Assembly: GCA_030867875.1 (NCBI GenBank)
Contig: JAOWCC010001589.1
Location: 86,885,537-86,949,536, forward strand
Direction: 5' to 3'
Length of the DNA stretch: 64,000 bases
DNA from: Actinernus sp. WN-2022
Lineage: Eukaryota > Cnidaria > Anthozoa > Actiniaria > Actinernidae
Shown here: positions 12,301 through 26,000 of the stretch, in pieces
How positions within the stretch are numbered: position 1 is the first letter of the stretch
Layout of the letters: every line of letters begins with the position of its first letter
Notes under the pieces: generated by a model
The model's input: the letters and a program-made list of their open reading frames with translations, nothing else
What the model was told of the DNA's origin: nothing
Database searches by the model: none
Translations under genes and position numbers: made by a program

Positions 12301-15300
12301 CGCAATCAAACTACATTTTGTATAAAATATATGTAATACCCACGATCATCTTAGAAAGCGTTCTATGCTTCACTTGAAAACGACTTAAAGTAAACATAGC
12401 GCACTGGCCTGAGGAAAACGGCTTAAATGCCATTTTAAACCCAAACTCTAGCATTGATGTCATAACTTTGTTTATGACTGTTTTGAATGTCAAGCCATTG
12501 CGCTAGAACACTGATTCGCCCTTAAGATCTATATGGATCAAAGTCCATGTACTAGTATAGTACTCGACGCCAAATAAAATGTGTCTTGTCTACGAGACCA
12601 ACTTGCTCCAAACCCGGATTTCCAAGTTATTGTGAAAACGAGCCCGTATTGTCTTTCCGTTTGATTACTGTGAATTATCCAAACACGGACCTGGAAATCG
12701 ATACGGCTTGCCATTGTAAATAGCCATACAGATTGTCCGCTGAGATTGTATCTATTAATTTACTGCAAGAATATGTGATAATTACCATCCAGAAGGGAAT
12801 CCACGAGGGATTGGAATTCGGCCGGAACATCAGCCTGTTTCCACCTCTCGTTGTCCAATATCAACCTACGGCCACGGCTTCATGTTAGTACAAGACAGTA
12901 TACTGACGATGAATTACTACACTGTATTATATCAACCAATATCAACCTACGGTCACGGCTTCGTGTTAGTACAAGACAGTATACTGACGATGAAATACGA
13001 CATTGTATTAACTTATCGACTCCTATGGCACTCGAAACCGCCCCAATAAAAAAACAATCACAAAAAAAAATTATATTACATCTAAGACACGCTGGATTTC
13101 TGATAATGCAACATTATTTCAATGAATGGATGACTTAAAAGCCTGGGCTATGGGCTGTTATCGCAGTTCGGCCATCTTGGATAAAACAATAGTTTTGGCC
13201 CCGGTAGCCTCGCACTGGTTGGTTTCAGAACGAGTTTACAGGACGAAAACAAAGGTTTTTATTCTCCTGGGACTCAACATGGCCGCCGTGCGATAGAAGC
13301 CCATGACACTGATTGGTTGACTACAATATTCGGAGAACAACGCACTTGTTTTGGTGATTTTTTTCGTTTCTTTGAATTTCACCAATTTCGATGCCCTAAA
13401 ATTAGGCTCCAAAAACTGGACAAGGAGATCGCCTCTATTTCACCCTCAAACCTAAATTCACCAAAACACAACCCAGTACATTTGGCAGGGTAACAAGATC
13501 ACTGTAGAGAATTAGGGTTTGCATTCAGGAATTTTTTATGTGTTCAAAGCAGAAACACAAGAGAAAATCAAATGCAAAACCCTCTACAAAGCTTACTAAA
13601 AGCAAACCAAGTAGTTTTCAACCTTCATCAGGCAGATTTGAACGAAACTAGAACAGATTTCATTCAAAACCTAAAAGAAAATTGCCATGAGCCATCACCA
13701 ACACCATAAAATCCTCCTGAACAGCATTCCGTGGAATGCTTGAACCCTCAAATTTATGGTTCAATCACAATGGTACGTACACGATGAACGAGTTAGCATT
13801 AATAATAATAATAATAATAATAATATTTATTTACCCACGATAAATTTACAGCGTTGCTGATGTGGTCGTGCTTATAACTACGATATTCTACCCTAATAAT
13901 AATAATAATAATAGTAATATAAAACTAATTAACTTATTCTATTCAGTTATTTACAGTAGTTCAGTGTTTCTTTTAAGATTGATTTTAAAACTATTAATTG
14001 ATGCAGTTGACCTTAGGTCGTTACCGAGACTGTTCCAAAGCCTCGTACCTCTGTACGTTATTGACAATTTCAGGTAGTTGGTTTTCGGTGTGGGTAGACT
14101 GATACAGTGAGTGTTACGTAAGGAGTATGTAAGTATTCTCTTAGGAAAGGCATTACATAGTACAGGAGGAGCTAGGTTGTGAAAACATTTATGTACAAAA
14201 CAGGCAAGTCTTAGGTTATAGTAATAGTTCAGTGGCTTCCATTTGGCAGAGGCAGTTACATCCTCACGTGGTGTTATCCTTGCAGCCCGGTAATGAATTC
14301 GGTTTAATGATTCTAGAAGTGTTGTATTACACGATCCCCAACATAGAAATCCATAAGTGATAGCAGGAAGGATAACCTTGAAGTAGAAGTCTAACTTAGC
14401 ATGCTCAGGAAGAAAATACAGGGACTTCTGGATTACTATCAATTTACTACTATCTTGCCTATCCTAGAAGAATTCTACAGAACTATGGTATACTGTCTAA
14501 TGAGTGTCGTCTGTCCCCAGAAGTGCAAACTAGTAAACCACAAGATGACAGTATTTAGCACTGAGTTTACTGCAGCTCTACTTTCCAATTTTGTTTCCGT
14601 AAAAACGACCACAATATACCTCCGAACTAAATGTATCACTAGATTGGTCTCACTGTGAAAGTGCACTGTCTGACCTCAGCATGTTGTATCCTACTATGAT
14701 CCTCCTTTACACAATACCTTCTATTTTGAACCTATCATCCCACCCAATAACAAAGCCTATGGCCTCTATTCATGTCCTGTTAAAATCTTGATACTTGCTA
14801 AATATGTTTTAATTTAAGTACTTAAACCTCTAGCCGATATCTTCAATCAGACAATTAACAGAACTTTCAAAATATCACTCAATGCAAGAGCAGTTCATGC
14901 GATTTCCTCTACGTATTATTGTTTCACGCTAGACGTTGGTTACTTCCCTTACAATGAGCCTTCAAGTTTATTAAACACTTAATGACTGGCACAGATGGAA
15001 ACAGTGAGTTTTGTTTCCCCAAGATCGTCGATGTTCCCCGAAACGACGTCAAGGCGAACATTGAAGATCGAGGGGAAACAGAACTCACTGATTCCCGAGG
15101 GGACAGTCATTAAGTGATTTGTTGTATAGCAACAATTATAACATTCCTTCTCCCTGAGTCTTGGTACATATGTTCTTTTTTCCACCGTTAGCTAGTCAGT
15201 AGCGTGTGGGAAATATCACACCTTGTTACTTAGCCATAAGTTTTCCAGACACAATGCACACTCTCATTGGCTGATTCAGGGTCACGTGGCAGTCATCAAA

Positions 15301-17054
15301 AGCCATTATAAAATAGTTTCGATAGTACGCGCGCTCTGATTGGCTGTAAGCCGTGTTTCTATAACTCTATAGAAACATAGACAGTTGAGCGCGCGCTTGA
15401 GCTAGTTGTGAGAATTTACGTTTTGGTTATCAAATTAAGCGAGCGTTTCCGTGTTTATATTCGTTTATTTTATAAAGGAAATAGAAAACATTTTCCCATT
15501 GTTTCTATAGAGTTATAGAAACACTTGTGGAAGTTTGGAAGAACTCGAAATAGCTGTGGAAACACTCGCCCTTCGGGCTCGTGTTCCCACTACGATTTCT
15601 CGTTCTCCCAAACTCCCACTTGTGTTTCTATAACTCTATAGAAACACGGGAAATGTTTTCTATTTCTTAAATGTTGCCCGCCAAGATGGTGTGATGTGTC
15701 GCACATGCCACTGGACAGCGAAAGGCGGAAAAGATTTGTTTACCAAAATGTCTAGATCTTCATCAAAAGCTGACCATTTTTTGTCGAAATAGAGCATTCA
15801 TAATGCAAAGAAACAATTTACATCTTTATCAAGCGCAAGAGAGAAATTGGTAGCTAAAACTGGATGCAAGGAAGACACAAGGCGATGCTAAAAATGCCGT
15901 AGCGACGCTGGCAGCGTTTTGAGTTGAAAAGCAGCTTCCGGCTGAAGAGAAGATGACGAACCTCACTTGTATCAGGTAGTAAAACTTATGTCTATATAAC
16001 AAATCACTTAATGACTGTCCCTTCGGGAATCAGTGAGTTTTGTTTCCCCTCGATCATCGATGTTCTCCTCGACTCCGTCTCGGGGATCTCGGGGAAACAA
16101 AACTCACTGACCTTTGAATCTGGAAAACTTATGGCTATGTAACAAAATTCTTCAAGAGTGAGGAGTCTGTCACTCACCCTAGTTTGTTTTTACGTTCCTC
16201 GTGAAATCTTTCGATGAATTTCTTAGCCTGCGATAATAAGGTGGCTCGTAGACTGTGGCTCTGTCGCCCACAGATCCCCTCACAGTCGCCTACAAACTCC
16301 TCCACCATACGGGTCAGAGTGACAAACTCTGTTGACGTCAGGCTGTCAAGGTAGCCAGCCTGCAGAAAAACATATTCAAATTAAGGATTAAGCTATTATT
16401 TGATCTAACACGGCAATGATAACACATGGCAATGATTTCCAAACCATAGCAAAAATAGCCTACTTTCCGGCTCTTCTCTATTTTGTCAGTCACGTTATTT
16501 CCCGGGATCAGGCTACCTGTGGGGTGCGCCACAGGTTGCCCAATCTGAAAAACCTTCAGGCTATAGCAAAGAATGGACACCACACACAAGTTTGGATGGC
16601 AGTGAAGATTTCATGGTAAGTTTTATGGTTCTCTTTTTGGGAGCTGGAGTAGCCTGCTTGCAGGCTCTAGTTGATTTGGGGCTCTGGTTGATTTGGAGTT
16701 CCTATCTCCCACCACAGAAAGCCCAAATCAACCAGAGCTCAAAATCAACCAAAGCCTGCAAGCAGGCTAGAGCTGGAGTGGCACAGGTTCGATTCCCAAA
16801 ACCTGGTAGAACATTTGAGCTGAAGGTATCTAGTAATTTCTTCAGGTTATCCAGTGATCCTCCCTCCACAAAAACGAGTCCACTCAATTCTAATTCTAAA
16901 TTCTAATCCAGTCTAAGGTTCAGGTGGGTTTTGCCTCAGGTCTTTCTCAGATCCTGTTAATCAACTCTTTTCAGCATTTCTGTTCCTTATACCGGTTAGC
17001 TCAGTGGTTAAGCTCTGATCTATCGAGTGGGAGGTCGCGGGGTTCAAATCCCGG

Positions 17055-17093
<39 letters not shown>

Positions 17094-20000
17094 GGTGCTG
17101 CATTTATGTAATCCAACAGTAAACGGTTAGACCTTCACGTCTTCTCGGACAAGGACGTGAAACCGTAGGACTAAGTCAACAGAGGGCCATGTGGAAGATT
17201 ACTGAGCTACATGTTAGCAGTAAACATGTTATCCTCTATAAATAAAGTGAGTTTTTCCCCTTATAATAGATTTTGAATCCACCTTATTTTTTAACCCATC
17301 CTCGTGTAATCCATGTTTGCACTTTATTTTTTGTTAAAGTTTTGTTTCGTACTTTCAAGTTACTCTTTCACTAACAACACCTGCCAGTCAGCTCAGTCAG
17401 TAATCAAGCACCATGCAGTCTGATGTACCGAAGTCATGAGCTATAGACCACCACTCAGTCAGTAATAAAGCACCATGCAGTCTGATGTACCGAAGTCATG
17501 GTTTTGATCTATAGACCACCACTCAGTCAGTAATAAAGCACCATGCAGTCTGATGTACCGAAGTCATGGTTTTGAGCTATAGACCACCACTCAGTCAGTA
17601 ATAAAGCACCATGCAGTCTGATGTACCGAAGTCATGGTTTTGAGCTATAGACCACCACTCAGTCAGTAATAAAGCACCATGCAGTCTGATGTACCAAAGT
17701 CATGGTTTTGATCTATAGACCACCACTCAGTCAGTAATAAAGCACCATGCAGTCTGATGTACCGAAGTCATGAGCTATAGACCACCACTCAGTCAGTAAT
17801 AAAGCACCATGCAGTCTGATGTACCGAAGTCATGGTTTTGATCTATAGACCACCACTCAGTCAGTAATAAAGCACCATGCAGTCTGATGTACTGAAGTCA
17901 TGGTTTTGATCTATAGACCACCACTCAGTCAGTAATCAAGCACCATGCAGTCTGATGTACCGAAGTCATGAGCTATAGACCACCACTCAGTCAGTAATAA
18001 AGCACCATGCAGTCTGATGTACCGAAGTCATGGTTTTGATCTATAGACCACCACTCAGTCAGTAATAAAGCACCATGCAGTCTGATGTACCGAAGTCATG
18101 AGCTATAGACCACCACTCAGTCAGTAATAAAGCACCATGCAGTCTGATGTACCGAAGTCATGGTTTTGATACCCAGCTATAGACCACCACTCAGGGTCTA
18201 AAATAACTGAGTAGAAGATGCTGCCTTTAACTTAATCTCAAACAGTAAATGGTTAGACCTTCACGTCTTCTCAGATAAGGACGTAAACCCCTAGGACAAG
18301 GGGGGCCATGTGGAAGTATCTTATTCCCATTCTTTCATGTTGACTGGAGACAAAACATTACAATTTACAAGGGACACACTACAGTAACATACATGTATTT
18401 GTCCTTCATTCTCTCATGAAAATACCTTTAAATACTGCTCCAAATCTGAGGAATCATAAATGAATGCTGCACAAGGAAGCTGTCTAAAGGTGTAGCTCAA
18501 GTGGCGCTACATGTACATGTAGCTAGGTGTTGATCCTAGTCTTACGAGTATTCTGCTATTCTCACCTTTGCCCTGATGTTGATGAGTTTTGCACAGCGTA
18601 CTTGACCCATCTCACATGCAGCACACAGCAGCTCCTTGCTCTCCTGGAAAAGTTTGCTGAACTCACTCTTGGTAATGAGTACGTCTACATCACTAAAGAG
18701 AACAACAAAATGGCAGCATTCATTTATTACTTGATCAGATGTAATGATTCAATTCAAAAATGGTCTGTGAAGTAGAAAGCAAAAAGCCAGGTGAGTATGG
18801 CTTACCAAGCTGGCTGGAGGTTTTCTGCCTCCTCCCTAATGTCATCAGTAACGAGGTCGTCAGAATCAAGAGCAGGTGAGTTGGGTCTACAGTGACCTGC
18901 TGCTATGGCAAGGACTCCTACTATACTTCTATGTAACACCTACAACCGCATACAGAAATGATGTTATTAACCTATAGAAAGGACTCCTACTATACTTCTA
19001 TGTAACACCTACAACCACACACAGAAATGATATTATTAACCTATAGAAAGGACTCCTACTATACTTCTATGTAACACCTACAACCGCATACAGAAATGAT
19101 GTTATTAACCTATAGAAAGGACTCCTACTATACTTCTATGTAACACCTGCAACCACACACAGAAATGATGTTATTAACCTATAGAAAGGACTCCTACTAT
19201 ACTTCTATGTAACACCTACAACCACACACAGAAATGATGTTATTAACCTATAGAAATGACTCCTACTATACTTCTATGTAACACCTACAACCACACACAG
19301 AAATGATGTTATTAACCTATAGAAAGGACTCCTACTATACTTCTATGTAACACCTACAACCACACACAGAGAGATGATATTATTAACCTATAGAAAGGAC
19401 TCCTACTATACTTCTATGTAACACCTACAACCGCATACAGAAATGATGTTATTAACCTATAGAAAGGACTCCTACTATACTTCTACATGTATGTAACACC
19501 TTCAACCGATGATATTATTACCCTGTAGAGCAGTTCCTGGTGTGATTCGCATATTAACATATTATGCACAACAATAACACATACATGTATATGAGACGTC
19601 ATGGTTCTCAACTTCTTGTCATTAAGAAACTCTTTCAGTTGTTAAGTTGCACTTAGATTAAAATGTATATATGGTCAACATTTTTTATCATTAATATCGA
19701 TTCCGCATTGAGTGAATTGGCCACTTTAGAAACAAAAAAAGGACTGGGTCGAGTTTGTAATGTCAATTTCATCACAAGAAAGAGCACACCAAAATTAGTA
19801 AGTTTGATGAGTTTGGTGACGTTTCGTTCGATATTTATCCTGTGGTGAGCTTTCAAAAATTGCAAAAATAAGAGACGTTTGTATGGATTGGAGGGACGCC
19901 CCCCCCCCACAAACCTATTAGAATAGCAAAACAATAACAACTCTTTTCGCTGTAGAAATGACTTGATGGCTTGCTTTGTTTATTCTTTCATTTATTTGAG

Positions 20001-23000
20001 ATTTCAAGTGATATCCTAATTAGAAATTACGGGTTTTCTTAATCAAAAATTGAAGTTGGCTATCAAGAGTTTTCATATGGTCACATGATCACTTTTTGCA
20101 CGCAGCCCTTCAATTATAAGTGAAGACCGGTTTTACATGCACGTCACCGACTTGACTGTTATAAATTAATTTATAATATTCATTAATAATTCATAAGGGT
20201 ACTAGCCAAGCCAGACCCAGCATTCGGGTCACGTGGATACACTGTAAACCCCATACAAAATTCTAGTTAGCATATTAGTATTCTGTATCATTTGATACAG
20301 AATTCTAATAAGCCCTATTAGTATTCTGTGTGTAATAGATAAAGAATGAGTGGCCAATCTTTATCCAATTTACAAACTCGAGCTGAAAGCGAGAGTTTGT
20401 AAATCGGATAAAGATCGGACACAAATTATTTATCTTACTTATCAAACGTCTAGATGTAGAGAGTCATGTTTTCAGTTATTTTGGTGATACGACTTAGGCC
20501 AGATAAAAAAAATACTTGTTTAGCGTCCACTCATTTCAATTTTTCCAGGTAGGGAGGTTTTTTTTGTTTTCCTATGTGAAGTTTATTTTGTCTTGACAAG
20601 ACATTATTCACTCACCTCGTGTTCATGACCTCGTGTTGTAGAAACAAAATGATGTTAAAATATTTAATGCGCAGCGCATATTTTAAGTGGTACATGTAGG
20701 GGTCTGGGTACAAGAATTGTGTTCGCGGGCGCATTTACACTTTCTAAAGTTTTTCATGAAAAAATAATAATAATAATAAATTAGAGGTCGGGGCCATTTC
20801 TCAGGTTGGGCGGGGACGCTAAAGAAGTATTTTTTTTATCAGGCTTTATTTTGGCCAAGAAAATCGAAGCCAAAGTTTATGTAAATCAGGATGAAATCTG
20901 TATCAGATTTAAAGATCACTTACCAGTCCGTGATTTCCATTGTTTTTGCTTCATGAATTATTAATGAGTTTAATAACAAATGATACAGAATTCTAATAAG
21001 CCCTATCAGTATTCTGTCTCAAATGATACAGAGTACTAACTATAAGCCAACTAGAATCCTGTATGGAATGATACAGGATACTAACATGCTAGCATTAGTA
21101 TGAGGTGGCCTCACGACCGATTACCGACTTCCCCTATCCCAGGCCAGGTGAAATGACAAAGTACATCTGCTCTCTTATTATGTGCACACCATCTCTTCCA
21201 TGTGGGACCTGTTTTTCTGTACGCTACACTCTGCTCTCTTATTGCATACACACTGTCTCTTCAACATGGGACATGTTTTTGTGAGAAACTAATTTATCCC
21301 ACATCAATAGCAAGGTGGGAGAAATCAAAGTTTAAAATTTTATGTGGCTCGCCATTGTATATCCAATACAACATCGCCACTCATATTGTAAATAGTACAT
21401 AAACCTTTATAATTTGTGGATGCAACACTCAAATCAAGAAATACTCTACTATTCAGCTATTTACGTGATGTAGAATTGATATTAATGATATCTTTTTTAC
21501 CATATATACACTTTAAGGTGGTCAATTAGCCTGAATTTCAGCCGTCTCCTCTGGTTCGTTCCTCCCGAGAGAGACGTCTGAATTCAATAGCCGATAATGC
21601 CGTCCAGTGATGTCACTACCAGAAAACCTGGTAGTGATCTTTGATTGGTTCGTATTCTATAATTTCGCATAATTATCATAATTATCAGCCAAGAAGATGG
21701 CAGGATTCACTTGGACTCGCGATTGTTGATCGTTGAGTTTCAGTGGAGTGATTGTCTTTAGCAAAGACCTTCAATTTGCAAGGAAAACATCTGAAATGGA
21801 TTGATAGTGTCCTGCACAATAACCGGCCGACTGTCCTGTAAACATGTACATTTTATCGCGTCGCGTCCACAGGGTTGTTGATAATCGATTATTTGTTCAC
21901 ATTCACAGTGGTAAAGAATCATGTCGCTACTCTCTTCAAGGAACTGTTATTTCCTGTAAAAGAGTCTTCGTATTTCTTCAAAAATTCTCCATTATCCTTT
22001 CATGTTTTTCTACTTTTCTGTTGCATCATTTACCTAGGTAATATCCCGTAGCTGTGTCGATTCGAACGGCAGATCACGAGACATGTACAATGATCAACGG
22101 AAAGACAAAGATCAACTGTACTTTGCCTCCAAATATAATATAACGATTTGTTGCTTCGAAAAGGTTTTCACAACATAAGAGGGACTTGAGAAGTAAATGG
22201 ATGGATATATATATATATAGGTAAGGCTTTTATTTTGGCTGGCATATATAATCTCAAATAATTTCTCAAAGCGAGCGATGGCTTTGTTTTTGTTACCCAC
22301 AAACTCTTACTACCGCCGTGACAGTTTTATTTGCATAAATTAAATTGTTAATCCACCTTGACGTCACTGGACGGCATTATCAGCTATTGGATTCAGACGT
22401 CTCTCTAGGGAGGAACGAACCAGAGGAGACAGCTGAAATTCAGGCTAGTGGTCAATGCAAACTAGATTGGCTGTACTGTGGGCAGGGATGGGTCACATCC
22501 TCAGGGATTCAGATTGGTGTTGGATCAACAGACTATTACCAATCATTTTTCAAAACTGTCCAATTAATAAAATTCCAACAAAAATACTGGCAGCATCCTA
22601 CGCTCCAGCTCACCACACTTCACCACCTAAATGTATCCCTGTAGCACACAGGCTCAAAACATACATAGAACAAAATTCTCGCAACCTCAAGATGCATTAA
22701 ATGGCAATGTGATATCAGTGTTTTAATACCTTCATTCTCTTAAGGATTTCCAATGCAGCATTAAACACTTTCTGTAACATCTCCATCCACTGCTCAAAAT
22801 CAAGACCTCTCATGGATTCAGCTAGACTGGGACTGTATGAAAACAGATAATCATTATCAGCGTCAGAACAGTTGGGCTAGTCTGAAAAAAAATTAATCGC
22901 AAACTTACTTCTCTTCTTCATTCTCTGTACTCTCTGCCACTGCACCGTACACAGTCTGTTAAGACAAAAAATCTGATTAACGTAGACTGTGTTATACAAA

Positions 23001-26000
23001 CGAAAAAGAGATGATTAGTAAAAGCCACACTACCAATATTTAGGGCATGCCAAGTCACAAATGGAGTCACAAACAATACAGCTTATGATAAAGAACTCTA
23101 TTTAATTTAATACATTGTATGTTTATATGTTTATCTGATACCAAAAAAAGATATTGGACACAATCTCTCAAAAGCATTTACACTCACTGTCTAGTACTTG
23201 TAGGTCTTGCACATGTCTAGTAAGTAAATGAGATTTTGTATGTTTATCTGTCTCTCAAAAGCATTTACACTCACTGTCTAGTACTTGTAGGTCTTGCACA
23301 TGTCTACTTACAACATTTGGGCGTAACGCCACAGGAAACAAGGAAGTAAGTGAATGAGATTTTGTATGTCTATCTGTCTCTCAAAAGCATTTACACTCAC
23401 TGTCTAGTACTTGTAGGTCTTGCACATGTCTAGTAAGTGAATGAGATGTCGAGAGGAAAAGGGAGCACTTTTTATTAGTGTGTCTATACTTATAAATAAT
23501 ATTGTGAGATGAGTTATAGAAACATTTACACCAACCTGTCTAAGTCCATAACATACAGGTATTTAATGCTTTGAAATGAGTTACAGAAACATTCACACCA
23601 ACCTGTCTTATAGTGGTTTTTATTGTGGAGTATGCTTCATCACGGTACAGATGAATGAAGTGGAACTTGTGCTTACGTAAGAGACCAAACAGAACTGACA
23701 CCAAGCGATCCTGTTAACAACAAATTCAATAACAATGTAAGGGCAGTGTGCAACCTCCCTATGGGATATCAGGCACAGGATATGATCAGCAGTTTACACT
23801 AGTCATAATAGTGGCTTTGTCTATAATCTAGTCTTATCTATAAATAGTTAATCTACATACTAGTTAAGTGGGCAAACTCCCCTATGGGATGTATCAGGTA
23901 CAGGATATGATCAGCGATTTACGCTAGTCATAATAGTGGCTCTTGTCTATAATCTAGTCTTATCTCAATAGTAAGTGTGCAGACTCCCCTATGGGATATC
24001 AGGCACAATATATGATCAGTGGCTTACAGTAAATGCAGGTCTCCCTTGATGTTGGTAAAAAGGTATGCACAGTACTTAGGTAAAAGTAAGCTTTATGATC
24101 CAACCGACATGTGTCAGATGACTGTTAGGAAACTGTTAGCTGACACTTGACCAACACATTGGTAACACTTCACCTGCAAACTTGACCATAAATCTTGTTT
24201 TGAGGTTTCTAAATTTTGCTGAAATTGGCTTATATTTACAATGTACAAATGTACTTACAGACACCTAATAATTATTGATATATTTTTATGTTTATTTAAT
24301 GCTGATGTTACTTTAATACCTCATCAATCAGGCTTCCGTTGTCTGTTTCATCAATGCATCTGTTCAGGTTGGCCGTCACAAACTCTACAAAGTCTGCCTC
24401 CATCATCCTCTCTATCACTCTCTCCATTTCTGCAAGCTGAGATCCCAAGTGCCTGACGATTTTGAGACAAATGTTTTATCAACAGCCAATTAACTTAGCT
24501 ATGACATCTATCTGACATACTAATTAATCTGTAAGTTTACAAAGGAATAAGAAATCAATCTGTTTAACAGAAACAAAGGAAATATCCAGATGTATTCCAT
24601 TTAAAAGAAAAATAATACACATATACAACATAAACCACAAAAATATGCAAAAATGAACATACACATTACCACACTTGAACAACAAACCCACCAACACCCA
24701 AATGTTACACACAAAGGAAGCATACAAAAGAATAACACTCCAAACCATCTCAAACATAAGACTAAAGACTGGCCATATTCCAGAATAATATTATATGGAA
24801 TAGTCTTTAGAAATCACTGGTTCAGGTACATTTTGTACTGTAAGATGATTGCCAACATATGATATTCAGGATATATTTAGTATTCCAGTGGCTGAATAAA
24901 TCCTGATTAAAGCAACTGTGTAGTGATTATTGTGAGTATTCTTATTCTGGAATATGGTCACTCAAATGTACCCTACATCAACAGTATGTGATAGACCACT
25001 CAGCTTCTTACTAGTGACTTCTAGTGTTTTTTTCAACTGTGTACCTGAAGCTCTGTACTCCAGCTAATTCCTGTTGCAGGACTTCTTGAGTTGTGCCAAT
25101 GAGGTCCAGGGCACCAACAAAGTCTGATGTCGACAGCAGTAACTGTATGGTGGGCTGTGTCTGATGCACTGTCGCCATCAGCTTGAGCTGAATGATAATG
25201 ATTGTATTGTATTAAGGTTATAAAATCCCTCTTAAAAAGTCACAAGTACACTGATGGTACATTGTAAATCAAAGGGATCTTTGCAGCAGACTTTGAGTAC
25301 AGTTCTAAGTTCTAAATACATCCATTACTGTACATGGTTCATATGGTGAAACTTACTTTTAAGGGACACTAATGGTAAGTAGAGGAAGAAACAAAAGATT
25401 TTCAATTCTTTAAATAGTCAATTTTAGTTGTCATTATAAGTGCGAGCTAATGTTTTATTCATAATTTTATACCATATTTACCCATGTATAATACACACTT
25501 TTTTTTACTCCAAAATGACCTTCAAAATCGGGATGCGTATTATACACAGAACCTCGCATTTTAGGACTGTAATTTGTAATTTGCATAACAACACAAACAA
25601 AAGAAACATTATAAATGGCTGTTTCATGCTTAAGCGGCCAATAAAAACACTGAAATTTCGATCCATGAATAACTTAGTGCGGCTATTTAAACTCCACTTT
25701 TCACACATCAGTTTCATCTGTAAACAATAATCACGCAAAATTGATCATGGCAACACGAATGAAGCGTCAGAGTTACCGAATTTGTGACAAGTTAAGAATT
25801 ATCACCTTCGCGGAAAAGAATGGCAACAGAGCTGCGGAGCGAGAGTTTGAAGTCTCTGAGTGCAACATACGTTTGTGGAGAAAAAAACAAAAAGAGAACA
25901 CGAATGAAGCGTGCTGCTCGAGGACGGAAAGCTGCGTGGCCCGAAATGGAAGCTGACCTTTTGGCTTGGGTCAAAGAGAAAAGACAGAATGGTTTAGCAA

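Noticed and set aside
16650..16769. Hairpins as transcription terminators
   Set aside because: Rho-independent logic does not apply in an animal nucleus, and the flanking 9-bp repeats show a transposon insertion.
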